64,000 nt of DNA, from positions 24,001,491 through 24,065,490 of the forward strand of contig OY743190.1 in NCBI GenBank assembly GCA_963555705.1, given 5' to 3'. Source of the stretch: Ligustrum vulgare. Its lineage: Eukaryota; Streptophyta; Magnoliopsida; Lamiales; Oleaceae. Within the stretch, counting starts at the first letter, position 1, and each line of letters opens with the position of its first letter. Below are positions 36,779 to 50,780 of the stretch, piece after piece. Both the position numbers and the translations under genes were made by a program. The notes under the pieces were generated by a model. That model ran no database searches and was not told the origin of the DNA. It saw only the letters and a program-made list of their open reading frames with translations.

Positions 36779-38271
36779 TGTAACGACCCAAAATTTTATA
36801 GAACTTGACCGGTCGTGCAAGCTTTATTTCCTTTATAGTTTATAATTTTATAAAGGATCTTGTTAGTTAAAAAAATCGAAGCAAACCATATGAATGAAAT
36901 TTTTATCATTCAAACTCAATTTAAAATATATCATTGAGACTAATATAATACCAAACTCTATTTTAAAAGAAATCGGATCAGTTAGAGCATTTACGTATAG
37001 CATGTCCTACACTTGCCTGCTTGTAGAATTTGGAACAATTCACAAATTTGATTTAAATACTAGTCCTAATGAAAATACAATTGATAGAGACGGAACATTA
37101 TTCTAATAATGTCTACTAGAATGCACCATCATTGTCAAAAGAACTAGGTGTCAGGCTAAAGTTTAAAATTTCCATAGGGGATAGATACGTACCAATTCAT
37201 GAAGTTGGTCAAAACAATAAATGCGTAAATATCATACGTTCATGTAGAACAGCGTAGAAAACATTCTTCAATCCAAAATCAGAAACGGAACAAAAGAAAT
37301 ATCCGTAAATTAACAAAATGAAATACTACTGGTAATAAAGTTATTTAATAAAAATTACGCCAGATTTAATTATTGAAATCCTTAGATCCTGGCATCTCGA
37401 CACCACTGCATCAACCTCCAATCAACGATTCGTTCTAATCTGTAAAATAGTAGGGGTGAGTATATGGAATACTCAGTAGGACACGAAAATTATGGTGCTA
37501 TCCCGAATAAAATATCAAACGCATGTGCCAAGAATATCATACCGTCATCATATCTTTAGAAAACCGGTAAGAGCTCAATCATATCATATCTTTGGTACCG
37601 GATGGCCATAAACATCATATCATATCATATCATTTACTTTCATAAGCATGATAAATTAACAACATGGAAAAATAATTTAAACATGATAAAATCAACTGCA
37701 CCTCGTTATCCTACCTTAAGTCTTTGAAAAACTTGATTTACTGCTCACAAAAAAAAAAAAAAATTTGTACTCCTTAAAACTGCTCAAGACTTGATAATAT
37801 ATTTCTTTCTTCGTAGACTATGAAGATTTTGGATGAATTCTATTTGCGTTTGCAAATAAAAATATACTTAAAGAGATATATATACACGTGAAGGAAGAGT
37901 GGTGATACTTGAATAGGATTGTGTAAAATATCCTCACGTCTCTATCATCATGAAATATGAAATATCTTATAAAATATACTTGATGGGACACATCATCATG
38001 AAAGGAAGAGACCATTTCTATCCTACCTATCTAATCTAAAACCACTAAAATCCAAGAAACCTCATATTCTCTCTAAAATCTCAACGGCCATAACTTAACC
38101 ATTATAACTCAAACACAAATAGTAAAATAACATTTATTGATAACTTCCTTAATCTTAAATAAATTAGGCTTCATTAATCCGAATCAAACTTTCTCGAGCC
38201 TATCATACATGATTAATTACAAGCTATCCAACGAGTCCAAAATTAATATATTTATCAGTATCTCATAAAAA

Positions 38272-38328
<57 letters not shown>

Positions 38329-38443
38329 GGTAGATTGAAAGAAATTTTGTATTTTTACCACTTTAGCCCCTAACCTTCAAAGCATGTATAATAGCATATA
38401 AAGAAAATAAATTTTGCTTTATGAAAATATTTGGGACCTTACA
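36779..38443 (-). mobile_element. Solo LTR, TSD ATATA, in the CACTA second ORF
   Basis: On the plus strand it runs TGTAACGACCC...GGACCTTACA, with ATATA duplicated (36774-36778 and 38444-38448). Orientation is inferred as minus from the TGAGTAT..ATACTCAGTAG stem-loop (37458-37474), which matches 5654-5677 in a minus-strand LTR. A long (AT)n tract lies at 38276-38326. Removing the LTR and one duplication restores the CACTA frame across the site. Confidence 0.93.
38274..38326. repeat. (AT)n microsatellite
   Basis: About 50 bp of alternating AT inside the solo LTR. Confidence 0.95.
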
Positions 38444-40714
38444 ATATAAGACGAACTTCAGATCTTATATACGGTCTTTGGTTCGTGTTAATGTGGATAT
38501 AAATATTAGTGATTGACATAATGTTCCTCAAGGCCTTAAAGACATGATTTAGGAAGATATAAAGGTATACTTCATACATAGTAAAATTAATAATTGATAG
38601 TCAATTTGAAATGTTTTGTTTTGGTTTTTGTTTTTGTATTTTTTTTATCGGTATAGCATCGCATATTATTGTTATCTTTCAAAGAAAGTTCAGCATATCT
38701 GACGACGAAAGGAAACACATTATTTTCAAAGTCACGGGGATGCGATGAAAGATTTCAAGTCTAGGTTGGTGCATGATTTCATTAACAATTAGCACCCAAA
38801 ATATGCATCACCTACACATCTATATGATTTCTTGACTGAAGAGCAATGGGAGTTGTTTAAGAAAGAGCGTGAGACTGAAGTTTTCAAGGTATACATGATT
38901 TTACATGAAGAGTTATGTGATGTGATGCTTTATTTTTTGAAGGTGTACGTAAAAGAAATTTAAACTATGTGATGTTTTATGTTCTCAAGGAAAAAAATAA
39001 GAAGGCCAGAGTAAGCCAGTTGCACAACGAGCATCCACATTTTCTGAGCTTTGCTGGTTATGTCGGGATGAGGCCAAAGTCGCTTGTGTCAGACCCACTT
39101 TCTTCTATCTCTTCGTGTGGGTCAATTAGCTCGTCCATGTTAAGCGATGATCACAGCTTAGACTGGGGTTCGAACAAGATCAAAAAAGAAAGAAGATGGA
39201 TCTTATTACATCCCCAATGAGAAGACGAGAGGGGTGTACGAAAAAATTATAAGTATAGCCTCACAGTTTATCATACTTTGAATTAAAGTTTAGCAGAGTA
39301 CTTATATTTTAGTTTTCATTTTTTTTTTTTTTTTTTTGAGAACGGATTGAAAAATATGCGGAAGCAACTTAAGGACATTTGTCCCAAGTAGACATCATGA
39401 CATGTTATATGAAGCACTCGGTAAGGATGATCATCCTGGTCGGGTGAGGGGATATGGTGTCTATGTCACTATGAGGGATGTTTATGGAAAACCTGATGTG
39501 ACTAGCAGACATCGAGTGGGGTCCTGTCGGTAGATGCTATTAAGGAGATGATCATGAAAGAGGTGGAGATTGGTATCACCGAGCGGTTCAGGAAAGAGTA
39601 TGCAGTAGAGGTACAGAGTAAGATCGATAATATGCAGCAGAAATATGAAGCCATCATCTAGCTCATGGGCTTAAATCTGGATACCGAAATGGAAATAACT
39701 CCACATCCCCAACCACCAACTCGCAGCAGTTGTTACTCTGTTGATCCAGATCCATTTGATGGCCTTGAGGTATTTAATCTTAAATTATTTAGCTTTTGAA
39801 TATTATTGATTATATTTCAAATGTAAGGACTAAAATTTATTTTCAAATATGTTGAACAATAGAAGCCAATCCAGTGTCGTCTTGCCATAAGGTGTAATGG
39901 TGAGACTTAATTAGTGGCTAGAGGAATGATTTTTCCATCCAGAACAGAGACTGTGGTGCACCATCAACCACTCTTGACCGATCATGTTAACGTGTCGGTT
40001 GATGATGTTATATAAGGTACAGAAGCATCCCTTCTGCCAGTTCAATCTCCATACGACACCATGGTAAGTGAAGCTGTTGGAAACTTTTGTCAATGGCCTG
40101 AAGATTTGGTGATTATAGGAGAGGTAATCAATTTTTGTTACGTAAAAGATTTTTCTATATTAATTAATTTTATTTTTATATTAGATGTGTTATAATGATA
40201 AAAAAAAAAAAAATTAATTGCAGGAAGAGTAGCCAAAACAGGATAAAAAATCTGGAAAAGGTAAAAAGACTTAGAGTTTTGATATGTCATCTACACGACG
40301 ACCCCCACTCGTTGATGATGCTGCTTTACAACATTTGGGCGGTGATTGAAAGTATTTACATTCTCTGGTCCTTACAATGCCTGTTGGTGTGGACTACATC
40401 CAAATGCCTCTAGACGCAACTGTGTTTAATCATACGGACGTTGAAAGTATTTATGTTACGATTGACGACATCACCGACCTGCTTACAATGGGATGGTTGA
40501 ATATATCTGTCCTGCAAGTATTCAGAATGTTAGACTACTTAACACAATTCATAACTTTCATTTAATTTTTATTCATTGGTGTAATTTTTTTAAGGTACCT
40601 CCATGGGTTGTGTGAGGAATTCGGTGTCAAGTCAATCGGATTTATGTGTCCGTCATAGATTGCGTCGATTAGAGTAAGAACAAATTTAGATAGTGTTGTG
40701 AGTTACATTGCTGA

Positions 40715-43700
40715 TGTTGGAATTATATATGCCCATAGAGTATAATTCACGACATTCGAAATAAAATGTTTATTGATTGTATTAATATAAAGTTGAGTTT
40801 GTCCATGGGTCGATTTAATATTACAGATTGAGTGTTTAAGTTGTTAAATATAGAAAGATTCAATTTGTAATTCGATCTAAAATTAACGTTCACGATCGGT
40901 AAATAAATATGGACAATTTTATTTTGATAAGATAGTCTCGATTTTATTAAAGTCTATCTTTGACTTTGGTAATAAAATTGAGAGTACGTTTGGAATGTAT
41001 TGGACGGGACCACGTGAAATTAATTTGTGACGTTGACAATACAAATTTAATTTCACTTGACTATCGTACGTGGGACCTTAATCCTAATCGGATAATGGAC
41101 TTCGATTACTAACTTGAAGTTCTTTGAGGTATCAATGGGTGAGATCAAATTGCTGATCAATATCTCGGTACTTTGGGAATTAAAGTGAACTAACGATGAA
41201 CATATATTCGTATTATGGAATCCGTCACCTTTTGGGTATGATCATAATCTCACTGGTTCTTCTAGTGGACAGTTGAATCTGAGCTTACTAATTCGACAGT
41301 GACTGTTGAATTCTATGATGTGATGGGATCACATCGAACTGTCAGATAGAAGATGAGAGTTGAGAATTTATGAATATTCGAAGAAGGGCATTTTGGTTAT
41401 TTTAACTTGTTCCGAATATTCGAGTTGATCGACGGGGGTAACATTTAAGAACGATAAGTCAGAGGATATAATTATTGATTAATTATTTCAGTAATTTCAA
41501 TTTTATTAAGAGTGCAATCTCGTTCTTTTAGTGGAATAGAACGTGATTAATAAATTAATTTTGACTGATCAAGAGTTGATCGGGTCATAATTAATTTATT
41601 GGAGCTTAGTTTAATTGGGTCCGATCAGGTTCCCTCGGTGGCTTCACTATAATGGGTTTGTACAGGCTTATTACCTGTATTGAGTTGTGCAGAAATGGGC
41701 CTGGGTTATGGTACTAGGCCTGGTAGGGTTTTGGAGTGTAAAGAGGTTACAAATAGTCTCCCAAAACTATTTTTCTTAACCTAATTAGAAAAGTGGCGAG
41801 ACACACACTAAAGTGTGTAGTGTGTGTTTCTTCTTTAACAAAGAAACCCTAATCCTAGTTTAACCTAGGTCTTGAGGAAGGTGACCACACACCTGCACAG
41901 CTGGAGAACACCGGGGAAAGTTTGAGGGTTTGAAGCTTTGGTAGAATCAAGAAGCAGTTGATGAAGATTAAAGCACGCTATAAGGGTAATCTTCTCAAAA
42001 CCATTTTTGTGTGCAAAATTATTTATTCCAAGTTGAATACATAGAACAGAAAATCCTGTAACAGGATGATCTAGTCACAAGAAATCAATTTTTGTGAGTA
42101 GAGCAACCCGTGTTCCCAACAGCTGCAACCATGGAGACACTAAGATCGAAGAAATTCATTTTAGCGTCGTACTTTCAGGAGTAAGACCATTATTATTTTT
42201 TATTTATGTTAATTCTATGATATTGGCATTTCCTATTTTTCACGAATGTATAATTTAATAAAACTTGATTTAATTACTAAATACGTGTATTTAGTAATTG
42301 ATTAAGTTCGATTAAATTATGCAATTTATTTCTTATTTTCGAGAAATACATTTTATTGTAAATATAATGTTCAAGAAAATATTGATATATATTTTATCAT
42401 AATCTTGGAAATTTTTATCACAATCTTGAAAATATTATGGTAATATTCTTGTGATTATTCTTGACATACAAGCTTATTCAAGATATAGTAAGTATCCTCT
42501 TAATATGGTCAAGAATATTTCAATCTTATCTTTACATATGGTTAGATGATCTTGGTCGAAAATCTTGATCATAAAGAACCTTGAGTTGGCCGAAAATATG
42601 GTTGGTAAATAGTAAGATCTTTCAAGATTTATCATTATCCTATTTTATGGTAAGATCCTTTAAGATTTATCATTATATTATGGTAAGATTTATTTTGAGG
42701 ATAATTTTCTTGCTTTTACTAATTATCTCTACCTTGTTTTGCAGGTTTTAGAGGTCTTGTGCAATAAGGAAGCTTGGGAACCAAGAAACCTAATTGCACT
42801 ATAAAGAGAGGAAAAACGGGACGTTTTTCTTAAGACGTAAAAAATACAAAATATCGTGTGGAGCTTAACATAATTCACGTCCACTTCATTAAGAAATCTT
42901 GAAGCCTATTTTCATGTGTGCACCAATACAAAAGGCTTCAATATAGTTGTGATATCAACACTCCGGGAGGAGGATTCAATCACTGAGAGAAGGAAAGTAT
43001 TTCAGCGTGAAGATCAAACGGGAGGTTTGGATTGTGTTCGAACAGGGGTTCGAGGTTGCTGAAAAGGTGTTGCAGATTCAAAGAAAACTACTGAAGAGTG
43101 GTGGGATGCCATATCGCATTACATGCCACAGAAGGATCATGGACTGATCTATTTCTTGGATGTTTCATAAATTCTATGCGTAGATTTATCCTATAGTTTA
43201 GACTGATCTGTATAAACTCTTTCCTTATATAGTGATTTGTTTTTGTTCGCAGGATGCGAACCGTGGGTTTCCCTGTTAGGGTTTTTCCCATGTTAAGCTC
43301 AATTTATTATGTTCTTGTTCATTTATAATTCCGCACAAATTATTCTGATTTTTTACGTTTTACCATCCAGACGAATCTCCCTTAGCAGGATTCATCTGGT
43401 ACTGCGCTAAATAACGATTAACGATTTACTGTTAGCTGGTTACTGTCCAGACTTGTCTGTGACAATCTGTTTATAAAATTTAGACAACCTCGAATTTTCA
43501 ATTTATTATTATTTTTACCTAATTTAAGTTATTTGATATTTAAAGGTATATTTACAAGTTCATAATACGTTGGAATCATTGGATGTTGCTCGCAATTGTT
43601 GTGACACTAGTGTGGTGTACTTCATACATTCAGCTCAGTCATGTAAACATGACATAGAAATCAAGACGTCATTTAATATATAAGTATTTATTGCATTGTT

Positions 43701-43717
43701 CATGCTTTTTTGTTTTG
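40715..43717 (+). repeat. 5' LTR of G, containing a nested solo LTR
   Basis: Matches 49072-50780 after removal of 42207-43505. A CACACACTAAAGTGTGTAGTGTGTGT hairpin-like stretch lies near 41802-41827. The 3' end is placed where similarity to the other copy stops. Confidence 0.8.
42207..43500 (+). mobile_element. Solo LTR nested in the 5' LTR of G, TSD ATTTA
   Basis: The other LTR of G lacks this 1294-bp segment. It starts TGTTAATTC and ends GAATTTTCA, and ATTTA is present on both sides (42202-42206 and 43501-43505). No coding region is present. The family is not assigned, and strand is by TG...CA convention only. Confidence 0.88.
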
Positions 43718-46700
43718 AGTGCTTCCATTGCGGTCGGTGGTCGATGGCTGCACCTTAGGGCTCCATCTTCTGGCCTTGATTGAGGTGGCAGCGGTACCAC
43801 AGGCTGAGCGAGAAGGCGCGACACCAGGTGGTGTCACTGCTGCCATGTCCGTGCGTGTGATGGTGCTTTAAGTACTGTCTTCATGGTTTTTGACAGTAGC
43901 GATGGTACCACTAGGTGATCATTCCTCTGAATCTTCCTCCGGCGATTGAGGCGAGCCTGGCTGCGGGTGATGAGCAGCGGCACCATGGTGCTACCACTGC
44001 CGCGATTGGTGGTCCATACCACCTTGATGGCAGCAGTGCCGTGAGCACACAGGCACTGCTCTGGTGTTGAGATGGTGGTTTCTTCCAAAATCTTTTTCGG
44101 CAAAGGCAAGAGGAGAACACGGGGGCTGCACTTTTCAAATCTCCTTTGCTGCGTTTTTTGCTTGCATCAGAGAGAAGAAGATGGATCATCATTTGGGCCG
44201 TGACTTCTTCTGGGCCAATTTTTGGAATTAAGGAAATGGGCCAGAATCAAATGATTTGCTGATTGGGTCTGTTGAATTAAATTGAAGTTGGGCCAGATAT
44301 AGATGAAATTGAATATGGGGTCTTGAATTGTGAAATACGTCCACTTTTATTAATTGTAATGTGGGCTAAATTGTTTAGCTGGACCATTGAAATGTGGACC
44401 AAATCTTACATTTGACCGGAATATTTAATTGGATAGCTGCATTTGGAATTTGGCATTTGGGCTGAAGATTGTAGATTTACAGATTGGACCAGTTTGATGA
44501 TGGGCTGAGAAATATTATTTGAAGAGTTCAAGTAATGGTCTGGACATTTGCAAATGGAATTGAAGAATTGAGCCGACTTGTGGCTCAATAGATTCTTTAA
44601 TTAATTTGTAATTTTTATGTCTATGTTTGGCCATAAATTATGTTCTTATTTATTTTATTATCGCATTTATTTATGGCTTTAATAAATTATGAATGAATGT
44701 CATTAAATAACATGTCATGTAGATCGCATGAACACCGCTCTAGGTACTATACTGTCATGCATTGTTTTATATTTTATTTTCTTTTCTAAATGTTAGATTA
44801 TAAAATAAATATATTTATTAATAATTAAATTGATTTTAAGAGTTAAAATTTATTTGGTAATTATTAATTAAAATCCAAGAGTTCAAAATATTAAGTTAGC
44901 GAGGGCGCAATTTTTGAACCCACGGCCTCCCCTATTAGCCCATTAGTAAAAAAAATTGTATGCCTCGTACTAATCTAATTAGTCTCCCTATAGGAGGGCT
45001 GTACTTTTTTGGTTACTGGATTGGGCCCAATTAGGTGATAATTTTTTAAGTGTGAATTAATCATTATTACCCTATAGGTGACATAATTAATTTGGTACTT
45101 GAAATATTATCAACATAGGGGCTAGACACTTAAATCAATGACATCGTGGGGACTTCCTATAGAATATCTAAACGATGTCAATGATTGCCAAATTTTAACG
45201 ACTATAAATTAAATATTGCATGAGATGCTAGATATATTTAATTTAGTGGGAGGGTCCCAGCCTAACCATAAATCACATTTATTTCTCCTATAGAGAAATG
45301 TGTTTAAGATTTTTGGGTTTTAGGTTGTCATCATATTATAGTAGTTTTGGATCTACTTGTGCATAATTTTTCTTCATGCATGATATATGAAAGTATTCAT
45401 CATTTATGCAACTCGTGTTTAATACATTTATTTTATTTGAATGTCGTATTTCCACCACTAGTTTATATGTTTAGACATCACCAACTAATTTGTGAAAACT
45501 GTAACATGTCTCGTTGTAATTCTTTCCACTTATGACATTTGTTCGTGCTAGAAAATCTTTGTTCAAAAATAATTATTTTGATGAGATGGTTTATTGCATA
45601 GTTTTGATTCTCACGTCAAGTACTTCGCAATAAAGACATCAAAATAGGATACCATATTTATTTTCTCGATGGAAGGGTATTTATGATAATTTGAACATTT
45701 TAATTATGAAGTTATACAAAATACGCAATCAAGTTATAATATATCTCTACTTATAAACCGATCACGATTTTTACAAGAGACCATTTGGTAAAACATGATT
45801 GGTCACTTTAACGTGGTGGAGGTTCCACTGCCAAACATTGATTCATGTGATATAATGCTTGAGAAATCTTTTAAGATGATCTCTTGAGGTTCAGTGTGGA
45901 CTAAATTCACCAGGATGAACGTGTCCCTGAAAGGTTCAATGTAAGCTATTCATAGAGAAGAGATTATTTTAAAGCAACAGATAGTATGGTAGGCCCTCTA
46001 ACCTTTTTGCTTTTGAGCAAAGAGAGGATTAATGAGGAGGTAGCCTTCTTTGGAAACTCTATAATGGAGTAAGACTCTGTTCATTGTGTTATGATTAGTA
46101 ATTGAGTCTATCTTGATTATAGATTCTAGAGTAACTAATCACTATTGCAAGTTGTTGCCATATGGTCCTAGGTGACCAAATGACACAATGAGATAGAGTA
46201 TACTATAAGGATAAGCACGGATACGGTGATATGGAAAGATCTGTTGGGATTTTATGTTTGCGAAACAATTTGATTGTTATTTTGTTTCTTTATTATTTGA
46301 GCGGAATTATTTAGTACTTAATCTCCAGTTATTAGTTGGAATTAAGTTAAATAATGCTCTTTTTATTGCGAGGCAAATGGTTAACAATCTCAAAGCCTTG
46401 TAAATGGTTCTAAGTGTAATATTACTACAAGTGATAAGGGATAGATGATTCCTTGTATTAATGAACTCTTTGATAAGATCTTAAGATAATCATATTTATC
46501 TAAATAAGATTGAAAGACTAGTAAAGATAGCCTCTAAGTATTTTGGAGGTGGAATCTATGTGGGCTTTTGAATTTTTTTAAAGGGTAAAATGTATAGATC
46601 TTAGGCTTGGTTACACTTATCCAAAACTCGATTCTAATACTGGTAAGGGATGGACCTCAAAAGGATCTGATGTGGAATCTATACTGTTTTTCTGAATCTT

Positions 46701-47850
46701 GTTTAGAGGATTAGATAATCAAGAGTCCTTATACATTAAATGGACTTAAGAGTTTGGGAATTAATACACTTCGATATGTATGGATTCTTTTGTGCTCAAG
46801 ATACGAGAGAGTACGAGTAATTCATCACTTATATTGATGATCACTCCAGATCTCGATTATATACTTAATATCTCATTAATCCGAAATGTTGAAGAAATTC
46901 TAGAATTTTGGATAGAAGTTGAGAAGTAATTAAGAGAATCAAAATACTTCGATTTGATCGAGGTTTGTGTATCTCTCATATGAGTTTAGGAACCATTTAT
47001 CGGAAAAGGAGAACAAGGTAATACCAAATCAATGAAGAGTTATCCTCATTACTAGTTTCATTTGGGAATGTACACCGGAGATAGTCAGGTTCCTTCATAG
47101 CCTAGTACCATTAATTAATTTCCTGAAATACCCCTAGAGTTGTGACATGGGTGCAAACCTAGTCTATACCACATTCAGATTTGGGGACTTTTGGTACACA
47201 AGCCGAAAGGAAGGATTGTTAAGATGGAGGGAACGATGAAGGTTTGATTATAAGTTATGCAACGAAACTAGAAATTATTTCTTCTATAGTCCTCTGGTCA
47301 AGAAAGTATTTGTTCAGTACAAATGTAACTTTCTTAGAGGATAAGGCATATAGAAGAATACAAATCCACAAGTAAAATTCTATTGGATAAGATGTTAGAA
47401 CGTGGTTCAAACAACTTGATTCCAGGTTCCGCATAGAATTAATCTTGATGATTTGGGACTTCCTACGGAACCGATGGTTGATGATCCTAGTGGGAGAATT
47501 GGGCAAGTGGTTCAACCACTATTCTAGTCTGGTGATCCCAATGGACAGGGAAAAACCAAAGGTTGAAGTCAAAGTTGTTCTCACTGTTCCGCCTCTTCTT
47601 TATGTTCATAAAGAGGTAGGGAGAGGTTGATCCCAATTAGGGATATAACCAAGTAGTGGGAGAAGAGGAAGTAACTCTGTTTGGACATAATGGAAATACA
47701 CTTCCAACGACTAATTGGAGTGGAAGGGTTGTAAGACCACCTTATTGACATTTATTCTTTAGAGAGTCTTTTTAGACAGTCTCTACTGAAATAAGAGAAG
47801 GACTCCTCATTTAGGGAAGTGGTAGAAGTTATGGAATTGAAATCATGGAA
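43718..47850 (+). other. G internal leader and decayed gag/pol region
   Basis: 43718-44170 is GC-rich with repeated GGTACCAC/CAGTGGTA-like words. The rest is AT-rich, and no ORF above noise is recognised. Short matches to copia-type coding are too weak to place. The minus-strand ORFs at 43834-44192 overlap the repeated words and are not called genes. Confidence 0.45.
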
Positions 47851-47899
47851 GGTGAACGGGAACTCGGAATTGGATTCCTTGTACTACACTAAAGTTTGG

Positions 47900-48230
47900 A
47901 TATTTGTAGACGCACCCAATGGGGTCAAACCTATAGGGTGTGATGATTTTTAAGATGATAAAATAATGGTAGATGGAAAGGTTGATACCTTTAGTGCAAG
48001 GCTTATGGCTGTGGGTTTGTGAAACCCTTCTCACCAATAGCCATGCAAAAGTTTACCTGGATCTTTTATCCATTGTCGTTCATTGTGAAAATGAGGTACG
48101 ACAAATGGATTTCAAGATGTTGTTTCTTGAATGCATCTTGAGGAAATCATTTAAAAAAGTGTAATCTGATGAGTTCATATTAAAGACCATGAAAGTAAAA
48201 TTCATGACTTATAAGTTTCCAACTTTGGAT
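47900..48230 (+). pseudogene. Copia G reverse transcriptase remnant
   Basis: In shifting frames the translation gives DAPNGVKPIGC.WFFK, DGKVDTFSARLMAVG and EVRQMDFKMLFLECILRKSF. These correspond to the copia RT block KPIGCKWVYK...GKVE.YKARLVAKG...QMDVKTAFLNG.LEE. Stops occur roughly every 10-20 residues, and the TAFLNG motif is lost, so the coding region has been dead for a long time. Confidence 0.8.
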
Positions 48231-49071
48231 TTGGGTAATTGTTCAAGATATGGAATATAGAATTTGATAGAACCATTGTCATACATGTTCTTGATCAAAA
48301 TCTTGATATATCTTAAGTATATTCGTGTGTACAGAAAGATGAGACAGTTTTCACGACTATTTATTTGAATGACACTCACTTATGTGTGAGAGTATTTTCA
48401 TTAAATAGTAGTTGGTACCAGCAATTAGACTTGAAGGACTTGTAGATGACTGTCTATTTTTCTAGACATCCGTACTTTTCGGAGTGGGAGAAAAATGGAA
48501 TAGAATAGTCTCAAGTTTCATGTAATAATAAGATATTATCTACATTTGCAATATTGAAGTCTTGAAAGGAATAATGTTCTTTGTGGGCTTTATCTATCTT
48601 ATGAGTATTCTCAAAAGACTCATGGTAAGATAGAGAAGGTTCTTTATGCTCCGGCTATAGGAAGCCTTACTTTGCACTAGATAGGTCATATCTTATGCTA
48701 GGGATATTGTTGGTGATTATTAGTTTGATCCAGGATCAGATCATTGAATAGAGGTAAAGCATATACTGAAGCGTTTTCGGAAAATGAGTAAATATTTGCT
48801 TATCTATTCAGTTTGTGATCTGATGGATTAAAACTAATTAAGATCTTATTTGACTAGGACTCTCGATAGTCGTCAAAATTGGAATATAGTTGGGAGATAA
48901 TGTGGTTAATTGGTTGGGTATAACAGAATTTTGGATTGTTTGTTATACAACCGTGACTTACATCGAAAGGAGTTACTATCTTGGTTGAGAACATAATCAT
49001 TAGTGTAATGATGATGTTGACAAGATGGATGATTCGATGTTTCATGTATACTCTAAGGGAAAGTGGGAGAT

Positions 49072-50780
49072 TGTTGGAATTATATATGCCCATAGAGTAT
49101 AATTCACGACATTCGAAATAAAATGTTTATTGATTGTATTAATATAAAGTTGAGTTTGTCCATGGGTCGATTTAATATTACATATTGAGTGTTTAAGTTG
49201 TTAAATATAGAAAGATTCAATTTGTAATTCGATCTAAAATTAACGTTCACGATCAGTAAATAAATATGGACAATTTTATTTTGATAAGATAGTCTCGATT
49301 TTATTAAAATCTATCTTTGACTTTGGTAATAAAATTGAGAGTACGTTTTGAACGTATTGGACGGGACCACGTGAAATTAATTTGTGACGTTGACCATACA
49401 AATTTAATTTCACTTGACTATCGTACGTGGGACCTTAATCCTAATCGGATAATGGACTTCGATTACTAACTTGAAGTTCTTTGAGGTATCAATGGGTGAG
49501 ATCACATTGCTGATCAATATTTGAGTACTTTGGGAATTAAAGTGAACTAACGAGGAACATATATTCGTATTATGGAATCCGTCACCTTTTGGGTATGATC
49601 ATAATCTCACTGGTTCTTCTAGTGGACAGTTGGATCTGAGCTTAGTAATTCGACAGTGACTGTCGAATTCTATGATGTGATGGGATCACATCAAACTGTC
49701 AGATAGAAGATGAGAGTTGAGAATTTATGAATATTCGAAGAAGGGCATTTTGGTCATTTTAACTTGCTCTGAATATTCGAGTTGATCGACGGGGGTAACA
49801 TGTAAGAACGATAAGTCAGAGAATATAATTATTGATTAATTGTTTCAGTAATTTCAATTTTATTAAGAGTGTAATCTCATTCTTTTAGTGGAATATAACG
49901 TGATTAATAAATTAATTTTTACTGATCAAGAGTTGATCGGGTCATAATTAATTTATTGGAGCTTAGTTTAATTGGGTCCGATCAGGTTCCCTAGGTGGCT
50001 TCACTATAATTGATTTATACAGACTTATTACCTATATTGGGTTGTGCAAAAATGGGCCTGGGTTATGGTACTAGGCCTGGTAGGGTTTTGGAGTGTAAAG
50101 AGGTTGCAAATAGTCTCCCAAGACTATTTTTCTTAACCTAATTAGAAAAGTGGCGAGACACACACTAAAGTATGTAGTGTGTATTTCTTCTTTAACAAAG
50201 AAACCCTAATCCTAGTTTAACCTAGGTCTTGAGAAAAGTGACCACACACCTGCACAGCTGCCATTGGAGAACACCGGGGAAAGCTTGAGGGTTTGAAGCT
50301 TTGGTGAAATTAAGAAGCAGTTGATGAAGATTAAAGCACGCTACAAGGGTAATCTTCTCAAAACCATTTTTGTGTGCAAAATTATTTATTCCAAATTGAA
50401 TACATAGAACAGAAAATCTTGTAACGGGATGATCTAGTCACAAGAAATCAATTTTTGTGAGTAGAGCAACCCGTGTTCCCAATAGCTGCAACCATGGAGA
50501 CAGTAAGATCGAGGAAATTTATTTTAGCGCCGTACTTTCAGGAGTAAGACCATTATTGTTGTTTATTTATTATTATTTTTACTTAATTTAAGTTATTTGT
50601 ATTTAAAGGTATATTTACAAGTTCATAATACGTTGGAATCATTGGATGTTGCTCGCAATTGTTGTGACACTAGTATGGTGTACTTCATAGATTCAGCTGA
50701 GTCATGTAAACATGACATAGAAATCAAGGCGTCATTTAATATATAAGTATTTATTGCATTGTTCATGCTTTTTTGTTTTG
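49072..50780 (+). repeat. 3' LTR of G
   Basis: It starts TGTTGGAATT after AAGTGGGAGAT. Length is about 1709 bp. A GCTGA identical to the five bases before the element (40710-40714) occurs at 50696-50700, but homology with the 5' copy continues past it. Confidence 0.8.

Larger units (their letters stand above)
36628..40713 (+). pseudogene. CACTA second ORF (Ptta/En/Spm TNP-like), split by a solo LTR
   Basis: The chosen ATG at 36628 gives MADSFSSSDGRRNSQRKKMRGPTT, the usual start of this plant CACTA protein. The exon is cut by solo LTR 36779-38443 inside HDRNRPIGPY...KTNFRSYIRSLVRVNVDI. Later pieces: LYDFLTEEQWELFKKERE (38820), KNKKARVSQLHNEHPH (38985), ALGKDDHPGRVRGYGVYVT (39410), TERFRKEYAVEVQSKID (39580), VARGMIFPSRTE (39915), EAVGNFCQWPEDLV (40075) and MPLDATVFNHTDVESIYVTIDDI (40405). 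It leads into the Ulp1 part at LNISVLQVFRMLDYL. Introns are likely; stops and frame changes are present. Confidence 0.85.
40715..50780 (+). mobile_element. Ty1/copia element G, non-autonomous, in the CACTA protease gene
   Basis: Two long direct repeats start TGTTGGAATTATATATGCCC at 40715 and 49072. The 3' copy is preceded by a polypurine tract (AAGTGGGAGAT), and plus orientation follows from this and the RT remnant. The repeats look about 97-98% identical by eye over the first 470 bp. The interior (about 5.35 kb) carries only a very decayed copia RT, and no PBS was found. The repeats continue to 43717/50780, but no TG...CA end with a clean 5-bp duplication could be placed there. Confidence 0.8.

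Noticed and set aside
43834..44192. Two overlapping minus-strand ORFs of 91 and 93 aa
   Set aside because: They overlap in two frames over a GC-rich repeated-word region and match no family known to me.
50696..50700. GCTGA as the target duplication of copia G
   Set aside because: Sequence similarity with the 5' LTR continues for 80 bp beyond it, so it lies within the LTR; kept only as an open question.
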